From a virus, in the IMG/VR virus record IMGVR_UViG_3300032086_000016, positions 1 through 37,408 of that record: a stretch of DNA of 37,408 nucleotides; one strand, written 5' to 3'. Position numbers and translations under genes: made by a program. Positions 12,635 through 20,014 of this stretch are shown here, one piece after another; positions within the stretch are counted from its first letter, which is position 1, and each line of letters opens with the position of its first letter. A model generated the notes under the pieces. It was not told the DNA's origin, did not search any database, and worked only from the letters and a program-made list of their open reading frames with translations.

Positions 12635-13000
12635 TTGGTAGCAAGAAACTATAACACAGTAACAAAAGCACTCAGCATTACCGCAACTTCAGGTGGTGCT
12701 AGTGCTGATGTTTTATACACATGTCCTGCAAATTTTGATGCAGAAATAGACTTTCTTCATATTACCAACGGTGCAGCATCTACAGATAATGTGTATATAC
12801 AATGGTATCATGCAGAAGATACCACTTATCATACTATTGTAAATGCTAAGTCTATAGCTGGTAATAACGTTTACGATGTACTACAAGGAAGCAATGTGTT
12901 CTATATGCATTCAGGTGATAAGATTGTAGTATATAATGGTGGTGGTACTTTAGGTGTAGCACTATCAGGAAAAGAGTTCTATAATCCAAATAGGACATAA
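12635..13000 (+). CDS. Beta-rich putative virion surface protein
   Basis: Translation must start at TTG 12635 (VARNYNTVTKALSITATSGG) because no ATG fits the conserved-looking N-terminus; AAGGCG lies about 9 nt upstream and the TTG directly follows the previous stop. The 121 residues alternate in short strands with many Ser/Thr/Gly/Asn (FDAEIDFLHITNGAASTDNV, VLQGSNVFYMHSGDKIVVYN, LGVALSGKEFYNPNRT). This looks like an immunoglobulin- or jelly-roll-like domain used for head decoration or fibers. No specific family is named. Confidence 0.6.
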   Translation: MVARNYNTVTKALSITATSGGASADVLYTCPANFDAEIDFLHITNGAASTDNVYIQWYHAEDTTYHTIVNAKSIAGNNVYDVLQGSNVFYMHSGDKIVVYNGGGTLGVALSGKEFYNPNRT

Positions 13001-13005
13001 CGGGG

Positions 13006-13034
13006 TTGCAATATTAACAATAGTATGTTATAAC
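13006..13034 (+). promoter_or_regulatory. Putative promoter for the packaging operon
   Basis: TTGCAA (13006-13011), 17-bp spacer, TATAAC (13029-13034) followed by TA. A second TATAACTA begins 14 bp further on at 13043. It lies in the 89-bp gap between the beta-rich protein and the DUF1127-like gene and reads into the terminase genes. Confidence 0.6.
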
Positions 13035-13089
13035 TAAATGTATATAACTACTCCTGCCTAGTTAGGGCTAACACACAAGGAGTAGAAAA

Positions 13090-13254
13090 ATGTTTAAAGC
13101 ATATTGCAACCGTATACTACAAGCTATCCAAGAGTCTCAGCAAAGACGAGCAGACTATTACATCTTAATGAACCTGTCTGATCGAGAGTTACAAGATCTT
13201 GGCATAGGCAGGTCACAAATAAAAGAACGAATTTATGGCGAGAAACCTCACTGA
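13090..13254 (+). CDS. DUF1127-like small protein
   Basis: A 54-residue ORF starts MFKAYCNRILQAIQESQQRR behind AAGGAG and contains YILMNLSDRELQDLGIGRSQ followed by IKERIYGE. The L-x-x-LxDRELxDxGIxRxxI core is the DUF1127/YjiS signature, common in alphaproteobacteria. Members there include small Arg-rich proteins linked to RNA binding and stress responses. In a phage it may be a hijacked regulator acting on RNA. It immediately follows the promoter at 13006 and overlaps the small terminase gene by 20 nt, so it is made with the packaging proteins. Confidence 0.75.
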   Translation: MFKAYCNRILQAIQESQQRRADYYILMNLSDRELQDLGIGRSQIKERIYGEKPH

Positions 13255-13600
13255 AAAACAACAAGCATTTCTAGATGCATTGTTTAACGAAGCCGAAGGC
13301 AACCCTGTCGCTGCATTAAAGATGGCAGGGTATGCTGACGGTACGTCTACGACTGTTGTTATGGCTCCTCTTAAAGAAGAGATAGCTGAACGCACTCGTG
13401 ATTTTATATCAACTCGTGGGCCTCAAGCTGTTTGGTCTATGATGCAAGTAATGAGATCCCCTACCGACTTGGGCAATAAAGAGAAGATGGCAGCAGCTAA
13501 GGACTTCCTTGATAGAGCTGGCTTTGTAAAAACAGAAAAAGTCGAAGTTAAAGCAGACAGTCCTTTGTTTATTTTGCCTCCGAAAGCAGATGAAAACTAA
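13235..13600 (+). CDS. terS: Terminase small subunit
   Basis: The 121-residue protein begins MARNLTEKQQAFLDALFNEA and continues NPVAALKMAGYADGTST, the helix-turn-helix opening typical of small terminase subunits. The middle (RTRDFISTRGPQAVWSMMQV) is the oligomerisation helix region, and the end (SPLFILPPKADEN) is a short tail. It recognises phage DNA and regulates the large subunit. It lies one gene before TerL, overlaps the next gene by 11 nt, and starts inside the DUF1127-like gene. Confidence 0.8.
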   Translation: MARNLTEKQQAFLDALFNEAEGNPVAALKMAGYADGTSTTVVMAPLKEEIAERTRDFISTRGPQAVWSMMQVMRSPTDLGNKEKMAAAKDFLDRAGFVKTEKVEVKADSPLFILPPKADEN

Positions 13601-14015
13601 AACTTGGAAATTACCTAAACCTCAAAAAGAAGATGGTGAATGGGAGTGGGAACCGATAGTAAGAATCGGAAGGTTTGTGCCATTTGGTTATAGACAAGAC
13701 CCCGATGATTGTGATATACTACAACCAATTCCAGAAGAGCTAGAGCTTTTTGAACAGGCTAAAAAACATTTAAAGCAGTATAGCTATAGAGAAGTAGCTG
13801 CTTGGTTAAGTGAAACTTCTGGTAGATACCTTTCCCACGTAGGTTTATATAAGAGAGTTAAACTTGAGCACAAGCGTAAGAAAGAAGCTTCAGTCCAACG
13901 TTTCTATGCCGAAAGGTACAAAGAGGCAGCAGAAAAGGCGGAAAAGCTCGAAGCCCAAAGACTCGGTGCAAGAAGTAGAGTTGACACCAGCAACCCCGAA
14001 GCACGAGCCAGTTGA
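13590..14015 (+). CDS. HTH-containing protein between terminase subunits
   Basis: The 141-residue product has an N-terminal Trp-rich segment (KEDGEWEWEPIVRIGRFVPF) and a DPDDCDILQPIPEELE stretch. A helix-turn-helix of the recombinase/resolvase type follows (YSYREVAAWLSETSGRYLSH, VGLYKRVKLEHKRKK), then a long charged helix. Proteins of this kind are often found just before TerL in marine phages. It may help DNA recognition during packaging, but this is inference. Its last ~110 nt overlap the start of the terL frame. Confidence 0.7.
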   Translation: MKTKTWKLPKPQKEDGEWEWEPIVRIGRFVPFGYRQDPDDCDILQPIPEELELFEQAKKHLKQYSYREVAAWLSETSGRYLSHVGLYKRVKLEHKRKKEASVQRFYAERYKEAAEKAEKLEAQRLGARSRVDTSNPEARAS

Positions 14016-15423
14016 AGTAGAGCAGGTACAAAGAGAAATAATCTTTGAACCTAACCCTGGTCCACAGACAGATTTCCTAGCATCAACAGAACAGGAGGTC
14101 TTATACGGAGGATCTGCAGGTGGCGGTAAGTCATACGCAATGATTGCCGATCCCGTTAGATACCTGAACAATCCAAATGCTCGAATGTTGCTTGTACGTA
14201 GAAGCACTGAAGAGCTTAGAGAACTTATCTCTGTTTCTAAACAGTTATATCCCAAAGCAATTCCTGGTATCAAGTTTATGGAACGAGATAAAACTTGGGT
14301 AGCCCCTAGTGGAGCTACACTCTGGATGTCTTACCTTGATCGTGATGATGATGTCATGCGCTATCAAGGACAAGCATTTAACTGGATTGGTTTTGACGAA
14401 TTAACGCAATGGCCTACACCCTATCCTTGGAACTATATGAGGTCACGTCTTCGTACAACCAAAGCTAGTGGGCTACCCTTGTATATGAGGGCAACAAGTA
14501 ACCCAGGTGGTCCTGGCCACCAGTGGGTAAAGAAAACCTTTATAGATCCAGAGACACCAAACAATGCTTTTTGGGCGACAGACACAGACAGCGGTGAAAT
14601 TATTTCTTGGCCGAAAGGACATTCGAGAGAGGGTGAGCCATTATTTAAACGTAGGTTCATACCTGCTACCCTATTCGATAATCCTTATCTAGCTGATGAT
14701 GGAATGTATGAAGCAAACTTGCTTTCGCTTCCAGAACACCAACGAAGACAGTTACTAGAAGGTGACTGGGATATTAACGAGGGAGCAGCATTCCCTGAGT
14801 TTAACCGTAACGTACATGTGGTAGAGCCTTATGATATACCAAAAAGCTGGGTTAGGTTTAGAGCTTGCGACTACGGTTATGGTTCTCACACTGGTGTTGT
14901 ATGGTTTACTGTCACTCCAGCAGAACAGTTGGTTGTCTACAGAGAACTTTACGTATCAAAGGTTACAGCTACAGATTTAGCTGACATGATACTAGAAATA
15001 GAGGGTGATGAAAAGATACGGTATGGTGTCCTCGACTCTAGTTTGTGGCACAACCGTGGTGATACTGGCCCGTCATTGGCTGAACAAATGATTATGAAGG
15101 GATGTCGTTGGAGACCTTCTGACAGATCTAAAGGTTCTCGTGTATCTGGTAAAAACGAACTACATAGAAGATTGCAGATTGATGAGTTTACTGAAGAACC
15201 CAGACTAGTATTTTTTAACAACTGCAATAATATTATTTCGCAACTACCAGCCATACCTCTGGATAAAAATAATCCAGAAGATGTAGACACAAAAGCAGAA
15301 GATCACTTGTATGATGCTTTACGTTATGGTATAATGACTCGACCACGTAGCAGCATATTTGACTTTGATGCCAGTACACAAAGATCTGGATTTCAAATGT
15401 CAGACTCAACGTTTGGTTATTAA
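13906..15423 (+). CDS. terL: Terminase large subunit
   Basis: The product has ATPase and nuclease halves. Walker A is GGSAGGGKS (about 68-76) and Walker B is NWIGFDELTQW with Asp164/Glu165. The coupling region includes RATSNPGGPGHQWVKK. The RNase H-like nuclease shows ACDYGYGSHTGVVWF (Asp near 322), GVLDSSLWHNRGDTG and AEDHLYDALRYG. The motor cuts concatemers and drives DNA into the procapsid through the portal encoded next. The ATG at 13906 (MPKGTKRQQKRRKSS) gives 505 residues; a TTG 42 nt earlier is possible but has no better ribosome site. The basic N-terminus overlaps the previous gene. Confidence 0.95.
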   Translation: MPKGTKRQQKRRKSSKPKDSVQEVELTPATPKHEPVEVEQVQREIIFEPNPGPQTDFLASTEQEVLYGGSAGGGKSYAMIADPVRYLNNPNARMLLVRRSTEELRELISVSKQLYPKAIPGIKFMERDKTWVAPSGATLWMSYLDRDDDVMRYQGQAFNWIGFDELTQWPTPYPWNYMRSRLRTTKASGLPLYMRATSNPGGPGHQWVKKTFIDPETPNNAFWATDTDSGEIISWPKGHSREGEPLFKRRFIPATLFDNPYLADDGMYEANLLSLPEHQRRQLLEGDWDINEGAAFPEFNRNVHVVEPYDIPKSWVRFRACDYGYGSHTGVVWFTVTPAEQLVVYRELYVSKVTATDLADMILEIEGDEKIRYGVLDSSLWHNRGDTGPSLAEQMIMKGCRWRPSDRSKGSRVSGKNELHRRLQIDEFTEEPRLVFFNNCNNIISQLPAIPLDKNNPEDVDTKAEDHLYDALRYGIMTRPRSSIFDFDASTQRSGFQMSDSTFGY

Positions 15424-15432
15424 GGAACTAGC

Positions 15433-17571
15433 ATGGAAGAAGATGAAACCTTTGAAAACGAAATGATCATGGATGATGAAACATCTTCGTCAATTGAGGA
15501 TGTTGAAAAGGATTTGTATCATGATCCACAAGCTGGTGAGATTGTTCAGTTTGTTAAAGAAAAGTATAACAAAGCTGAAACAGCAAGGCAACTTGATGAA
15601 GAACGTTGGATTCAGGCTTACCGTAACTATCGTGGTATTTATGGACCAGATGTACAATTTACTTCTACAGAACGTTCGCAAGTTTTTGTCAAAGTTACTA
15701 AGACGAAAGTATTAGCAGCTTACGGACAGATTGCTGATGTGTTGTTTGGTGGTAATAAGTTTCCAATTACTATTGATCCTACTAAACTTCCTGAAGGTAT
15801 TGAAGAAGTAGTAAACTTTGAAACGAATCCAGAGATTCGTAAAGCTGTAGCTGAACAACCAGACACAATGGAAGAACTACTTCCAGGCGAAACATATCAA
15901 GAGTATCAAGAACGTCTTGGTGCCATGAAAGCAAAACTTGCTCCAATCATGGACGATGTAAAACCTGGAACCAATGGTAGCCCAACCTCTGTACAGATTT
16001 ATCCTGCAGAAATAGCTGCCAAGAAAATGGAAAAGAAAATCCATGATCAACTAGAAGAATCTCACGCAAAGAAACACCTACGTGCTGCAGCTTTTGAAGC
16101 TGCCCTGTTTGGTACAGGTATCATGAAGGGTCCGTTTGCAATAGATAAAGAATACCCTAATTGGAATGACGAAGGGGAATACTCACCAGTATTCAAAACA
16201 ATTCCACAAACATCATCTGTATCTATCTGGAACTTCTATCCAGACCCAGATGCAGCTACAATGGAAGAAGCAGAGTATGTAGTTGAACGACACAAGATGT
16301 CACGCTCACAACTACGTTCTTTGAAAAACCGTCCGTACTTCCGTGAGAATGCGATTGACAATGCACTATCTCTTGGCGAAAGCTATAACAAAGAGTGGTG
16401 GGAGCATGTCATGGAAGACAACACCGAACAAGACCATGCAGATCGTTTTGAAGTTCTAGAGTTCTGGGGTTTTGTTGATACAGAGATTATTAAGAATCAA
16501 GGTGTAGAAATACCAGAAGAGTTGGAAGACTCTGAACAAGTTAGTGTAAATACATGGGTATGTAATGGACAAGTATTACGTCTTGTAATGAATCCATTTA
16601 CTCCAGCGTATATACCGTACTTTGCTGCACCTTATGAAATGAATCCTTACAGTATCTTTGGTGTTGGTATTGCAGAAAACATGGACGATACCCAAACACT
16701 TATGAATGGTTTTATGCGTATGGCAGTTGATAACGCTGCCTTATCTGGCAACTTGCTTATTGAGATAGACGAGACTAATCTCGTCCCAGGGCAAGACCTC
16801 TCCGTGTATCCAGGCAAAGTGTTTCGGAGACAAGGAGGGGCACCTGGTCAAGCCATCTTTGGCACTAAGTTCCCCAACGTATCAAACGAAAACATGCAGA
16901 TGTTTGATAAGGCAAGAGTACTAGCAGATGAAAGCACAGGTTTTCCTTCGTTCGCTCATGGGCAAACTGGAGTCAGCGGCGTTGGTCGGACTGCTTCAGG
17001 TATTTCTATGCTTATGTCTGCTGCTAATGGTTCTATTAGAAACGTAGTTAAAAACATTGACGACTATCTACTAGCACCACTAGGTAAAGCCTTTTTTAAC
17101 TTTAACATGCAGTTTAACTATGACAAAGAAACCAAAGGTGATCTTGAAGTTAAAGCTCGTGGTACAGAAAGCTTGATGGCTAACGAAGTACGTAGCCAAC
17201 GCTTGATGCAATTTATGCAGGTCGTATCTAACCCAGCGCTTGCGCCATTTGCACGTATGGATTATATTGTTCGTGAAATCGCTAAGTCTATGGATCTTGA
17301 TCCAGACAAGGTTGGCAACAATATGTCAGAGGCAGCTATACAAGCTGAAATACTAAAACAATTCCAAGCAGCAAATCCACCTGAACCACAACCAGGAGTT
17401 CCTGGTCCAGAGGGTGCTCCACCTCAAGAAGGTGCACAGGGTGCTCCTGCTGGCGCACAAGTACAGGATACTAGTGGCGCAGGGGGTGGTACTATAGGAA
17501 CTGGAACAGCACCTCAGCCAGGAGAACAGGGCTTCTCAGGCAATACTGGTGATGAACCTACAATGCAATGA
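15433..17571 (+). CDS. Portal protein
   Basis: The 712-residue protein follows terL by 9 nt and has the size of P22/podovirus-type portals. Recognisable stretches are AETARQLDEERWIQAYRNYR, FVKVTKTKVLAAYGQIADVL, the wing/stem region with WNFYPDPDAATMEEAEYVVE, and GFMRMAVDNAALSGNLLIEI. A helical barrel-like end follows before a Pro/Gly/Gln-rich tail (about 650-712). The portal forms the dodecameric ring at one vertex through which DNA passes, and binds the terminase and the adaptor encoded at 28272. The low-complexity tail is probably disordered inside the head. The stop overlaps the next ATG. Confidence 0.9.
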   Translation: MEEDETFENEMIMDDETSSSIEDVEKDLYHDPQAGEIVQFVKEKYNKAETARQLDEERWIQAYRNYRGIYGPDVQFTSTERSQVFVKVTKTKVLAAYGQIADVLFGGNKFPITIDPTKLPEGIEEVVNFETNPEIRKAVAEQPDTMEELLPGETYQEYQERLGAMKAKLAPIMDDVKPGTNGSPTSVQIYPAEIAAKKMEKKIHDQLEESHAKKHLRAAAFEAALFGTGIMKGPFAIDKEYPNWNDEGEYSPVFKTIPQTSSVSIWNFYPDPDAATMEEAEYVVERHKMSRSQLRSLKNRPYFRENAIDNALSLGESYNKEWWEHVMEDNTEQDHADRFEVLEFWGFVDTEIIKNQGVEIPEELEDSEQVSVNTWVCNGQVLRLVMNPFTPAYIPYFAAPYEMNPYSIFGVGIAENMDDTQTLMNGFMRMAVDNAALSGNLLIEIDETNLVPGQDLSVYPGKVFRRQGGAPGQAIFGTKFPNVSNENMQMFDKARVLADESTGFPSFAHGQTGVSGVGRTASGISMLMSAANGSIRNVVKNIDDYLLAPLGKAFFNFNMQFNYDKETKGDLEVKARGTESLMANEVRSQRLMQFMQVVSNPALAPFARMDYIVREIAKSMDLDPDKVGNNMSEAAIQAEILKQFQAANPPEPQPGVPGPEGAPPQEGAQGAPAGAQVQDTSGAGGGTIGTGTAPQPGEQGFSGNTGDEPTMQ

Positions 17572-17783
17572 AGCTAGTCGTGAACAATACATTAAAACCT
17601 TTTGTAAATAATCCAGAGTTTTACACACCTTATATAGAAGAGATAGCATCAAGGATTGCTTTTACTCATGTAGCTCTTGAACAATCTAGAGAACTTGATG
17701 AAGTCTATCGACTCCAAGGTGAAATACGTGCTCTTCGTAGCCTTTTAAAATTGCGAGAAAAAATAAATGGATCAGAGTCCTAG
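17568..17783 (+). CDS. 71-residue helical conserved phage protein
   Basis: The ATG overlaps the portal stop (ATGA). The product has an N-terminal segment MKLVVNNTLKPFVNNPEFYT, then amphipathic helices (EEIASRIAFTHVALEQSREL and DEVYRLQGEIRALRSLLKLR) likely to form a coiled coil. I recognise the EVYRLQGEIRALR element from other marine phages. Directly linked to the portal gene, it may assist portal or head assembly, but that is only positional. It overlaps the next gene by 17 nt. Confidence 0.65.
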   Translation: MKLVVNNTLKPFVNNPEFYTPYIEEIASRIAFTHVALEQSRELDEVYRLQGEIRALRSLLKLREKINGSES

Positions 17784-20013
17784 ACCAAAGACACGACCTA
17801 GATCTAGAACAGAAAAACGTACTGTAAGGGGTAGGCCTGTCTGGATAGATCACACTGGTGAGATTACTGGTAAAAAAGGTGGTAGTTATTCTGAGGTTAC
17901 AACTACAGTTCCTTGGGGTACTGGTTGGGCAACTTTACCTACAATAGATGGTCAAGGTAAAAGATTATCTGATGAAGAAGTATTTAAAAAGGTAGTAGAG
18001 GCTAGGAACAAACTTAGTAAGGGTGGTCCTGTTGACTTTATTACTGGTGAAGAGCTTCCTGTATTTAGTAGTCAAGAGAAAGCAGTTGAGTATGCAAAGT
18101 GGCGTTCTCGTACAATGTTTGATGCAGAAGCTTCAAAGAAAGGTTTTTCAGAAGAGTTTCCTATGCAAGAGGAACCAGAACCCAAAGGACCGATAAAAAG
18201 AAGAGTAGAGCCTTACATTGAAAAAGGTAAAGGTTTTCTGAACTACCTTAAGAACCCTAGTGAACATGGTGTTTTTAATGAGGGTGGTTTGTCAATGTTA
18301 CCTTCTGCAGATAACGACACTACTCCTACTAAACCTAAAGATACTTGGAACCCATTACGTTTTGCAGCAGACTCTTGGCAATCAGCTAAAGACCGTTTTG
18401 CAGATGCAGGTGTAACAAAGGTTGATGCTAACTCTCCTGAGTTGTACAAAGGTTATGTACGTGCTGTAGACTATTTTAAAGATATGGGTCTTGGCGGAAT
18501 AGAGCTTGTAGATGCTGCGGCAAAAGCAGTTATAGGCACTGCAGGTGAACTTATAACTAAAAGTGATTCGTCACAAAGAAGATTTGAACGTGATATTTAT
18601 TCTATGCCAGATGCTTTTCTTGGTGCAGCTGGTGCTAAGAGTTTAAGTCAATTAGATGATGCAGTAGATACTGCAGTACAATCTGCAAAGACTTTACCCA
18701 GAGTAGTAAAGAAAAAAGAACAAGGGTATAGTCCTGTCATTTCAGGATCAGATGATTATGATCCTATAGACAGCTTGGCTAGTGATATATCTGCACTAGA
18801 AAAGATGAAAAAGAAAAATAGTTTTCCTACTATAGATGAAATAATGGCAGGTGTTTCTGCAGGTGTTTTAAAAGACGATGAATATTTAGAACAACTTTAT
18901 CATTTAAACAAAAAAAATATTAAGTTATACAAGCCTGGAAGTTTTTTACACGATAATGCATCAAATACAAACAAGATACTTGAAGAACTTGGCCCAGAAA
19001 TAATTATACAGTTTGCTAAAAACTTACCTCCGTCTCCAGATTTTACTACTAAAACTTTATTTAAAGAAGGTCAGCAAGCTCAAAACGACAAGTACAGTAG
19101 GTATTTAGAAAGTATTAGAAACGAAGCAAAAGGCTCAAACTTAGATGCTGATCAAACTATTAGACTGGTTCAAGATACTGCATTAACTCTTGGTTATAGA
19201 AACAATCCTATTACAGAAAGAGAACTTCCAAGGGCAATAGACGGAGATAAATATTCTAGAAAAGCTTCTGGTTATTTTGTCAACGAAAAGACAATGCCAC
19301 CTAGAACCAAACAAGAACAAGAAAGAATAGACAGAGCAGTTGATCTTGGATTTAAAGATGTTGTATATCATACATCAAGAGCACAGTCCAGAAAGACCAG
19401 ACCTTTTTCAGAAGAGTTTACTGAGTTTAAAGAAGCTGACAGATTAGGTTCTTTACTAAAATCAGGTGATATTTATGGCGGACCTGCTCAAGATTTGTTA
19501 GGAACTCATGTAGGTACAGCAAGAGCAGCTGCAGAAAGAAGTTCTGGCATAGCTCAAAGTGGCTTTACGATGGAGCTTAGGGCTAGGTTAGATAAACCAG
19601 CCACAGCAAAAGTATTAGCCAACCTAGTTGGTATAGATAGAAATGAACTTGCAGGTGCTTATAATCTAGCAGAGTCAGACTTTGATAAAATTATAAATAG
19701 ACAGGCAGAAAAAATATCTGGTGTTGAAAAGGGTGGTAGGTTTAAACAAAAAGATAGGTTAAAAGCTGTCCAGTTTATAAGACGTGAATTAGCTAAACAA
19801 GGCTATACCCACATACCTTATGTCAACGATGTAGAGGATGTAGAAAGCATAAGTTATATTATGTTAACAGATAGACCAAAAGGTTCTAATGCAGTGTTAC
19901 GAGATATAAGAGCTGGATTTGATCCTAAGAAAATAACCAACCCTGATTTAAGGTTAGCCAAAGGTGGCGTGATAGATAAACAAATGAACGAACTATTCGC
20001 AGGGAGTAAATAA
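17767..20013 (+). CDS. Large multidomain protein with C-terminal ART-like domain
   Basis: The 748-residue protein starts with a basic tail and a domain GRPVWIDHTGEITGKKGGSY...ATLPTIDGQGKRLSDEEVF...PVFSSQEKAVEYAKWRSRTM (about 20-115). That arrangement is known from many phage virion and ejected proteins. The centre (180-500) is unassigned. Residues about 530-725 match the ADP-ribosyltransferase-like domain of phage polyvalent proteins: VVYHTSR (Tyr534, His535), LGTHVGTARAAAERS (579-), GYTHIPYVNDVED with Glu690, and SYIMLTDRP...IRAGFDPKKI. It ends with DLRLAKGGVIDKQMNELF. Such proteins can be injected with DNA to modify host targets; activity is unproven. An ATG near 17767 overlaps the upstream gene. 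Confidence 0.7.
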   Translation: MDQSPRPKTRPRSRTEKRTVRGRPVWIDHTGEITGKKGGSYSEVTTTVPWGTGWATLPTIDGQGKRLSDEEVFKKVVEARNKLSKGGPVDFITGEELPVFSSQEKAVEYAKWRSRTMFDAEASKKGFSEEFPMQEEPEPKGPIKRRVEPYIEKGKGFLNYLKNPSEHGVFNEGGLSMLPSADNDTTPTKPKDTWNPLRFAADSWQSAKDRFADAGVTKVDANSPELYKGYVRAVDYFKDMGLGGIELVDAAAKAVIGTAGELITKSDSSQRRFERDIYSMPDAFLGAAGAKSLSQLDDAVDTAVQSAKTLPRVVKKKEQGYSPVISGSDDYDPIDSLASDISALEKMKKKNSFPTIDEIMAGVSAGVLKDDEYLEQLYHLNKKNIKLYKPGSFLHDNASNTNKILEELGPEIIIQFAKNLPPSPDFTTKTLFKEGQQAQNDKYSRYLESIRNEAKGSNLDADQTIRLVQDTALTLGYRNNPITERELPRAIDGDKYSRKASGYFVNEKTMPPRTKQEQERIDRAVDLGFKDVVYHTSRAQSRKTRPFSEEFTEFKEADRLGSLLKSGDIYGGPAQDLLGTHVGTARAAAERSSGIAQSGFTMELRARLDKPATAKVLANLVGIDRNELAGAYNLAESDFDKIINRQAEKISGVEKGGRFKQKDRLKAVQFIRRELAKQGYTHIPYVNDVEDVESISYIMLTDRPKGSNAVLRDIRAGFDPKKITNPDLRLAKGGVIDKQMNELFAGSK

Positions 20014-20014
20014 C

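Noticed and set aside
13864-13905. Upstream TTG start for the large terminase
   Set aside because: It would add 14 residues without a better ribosome site; the ATG at 13906 is more conservative, though not proven.
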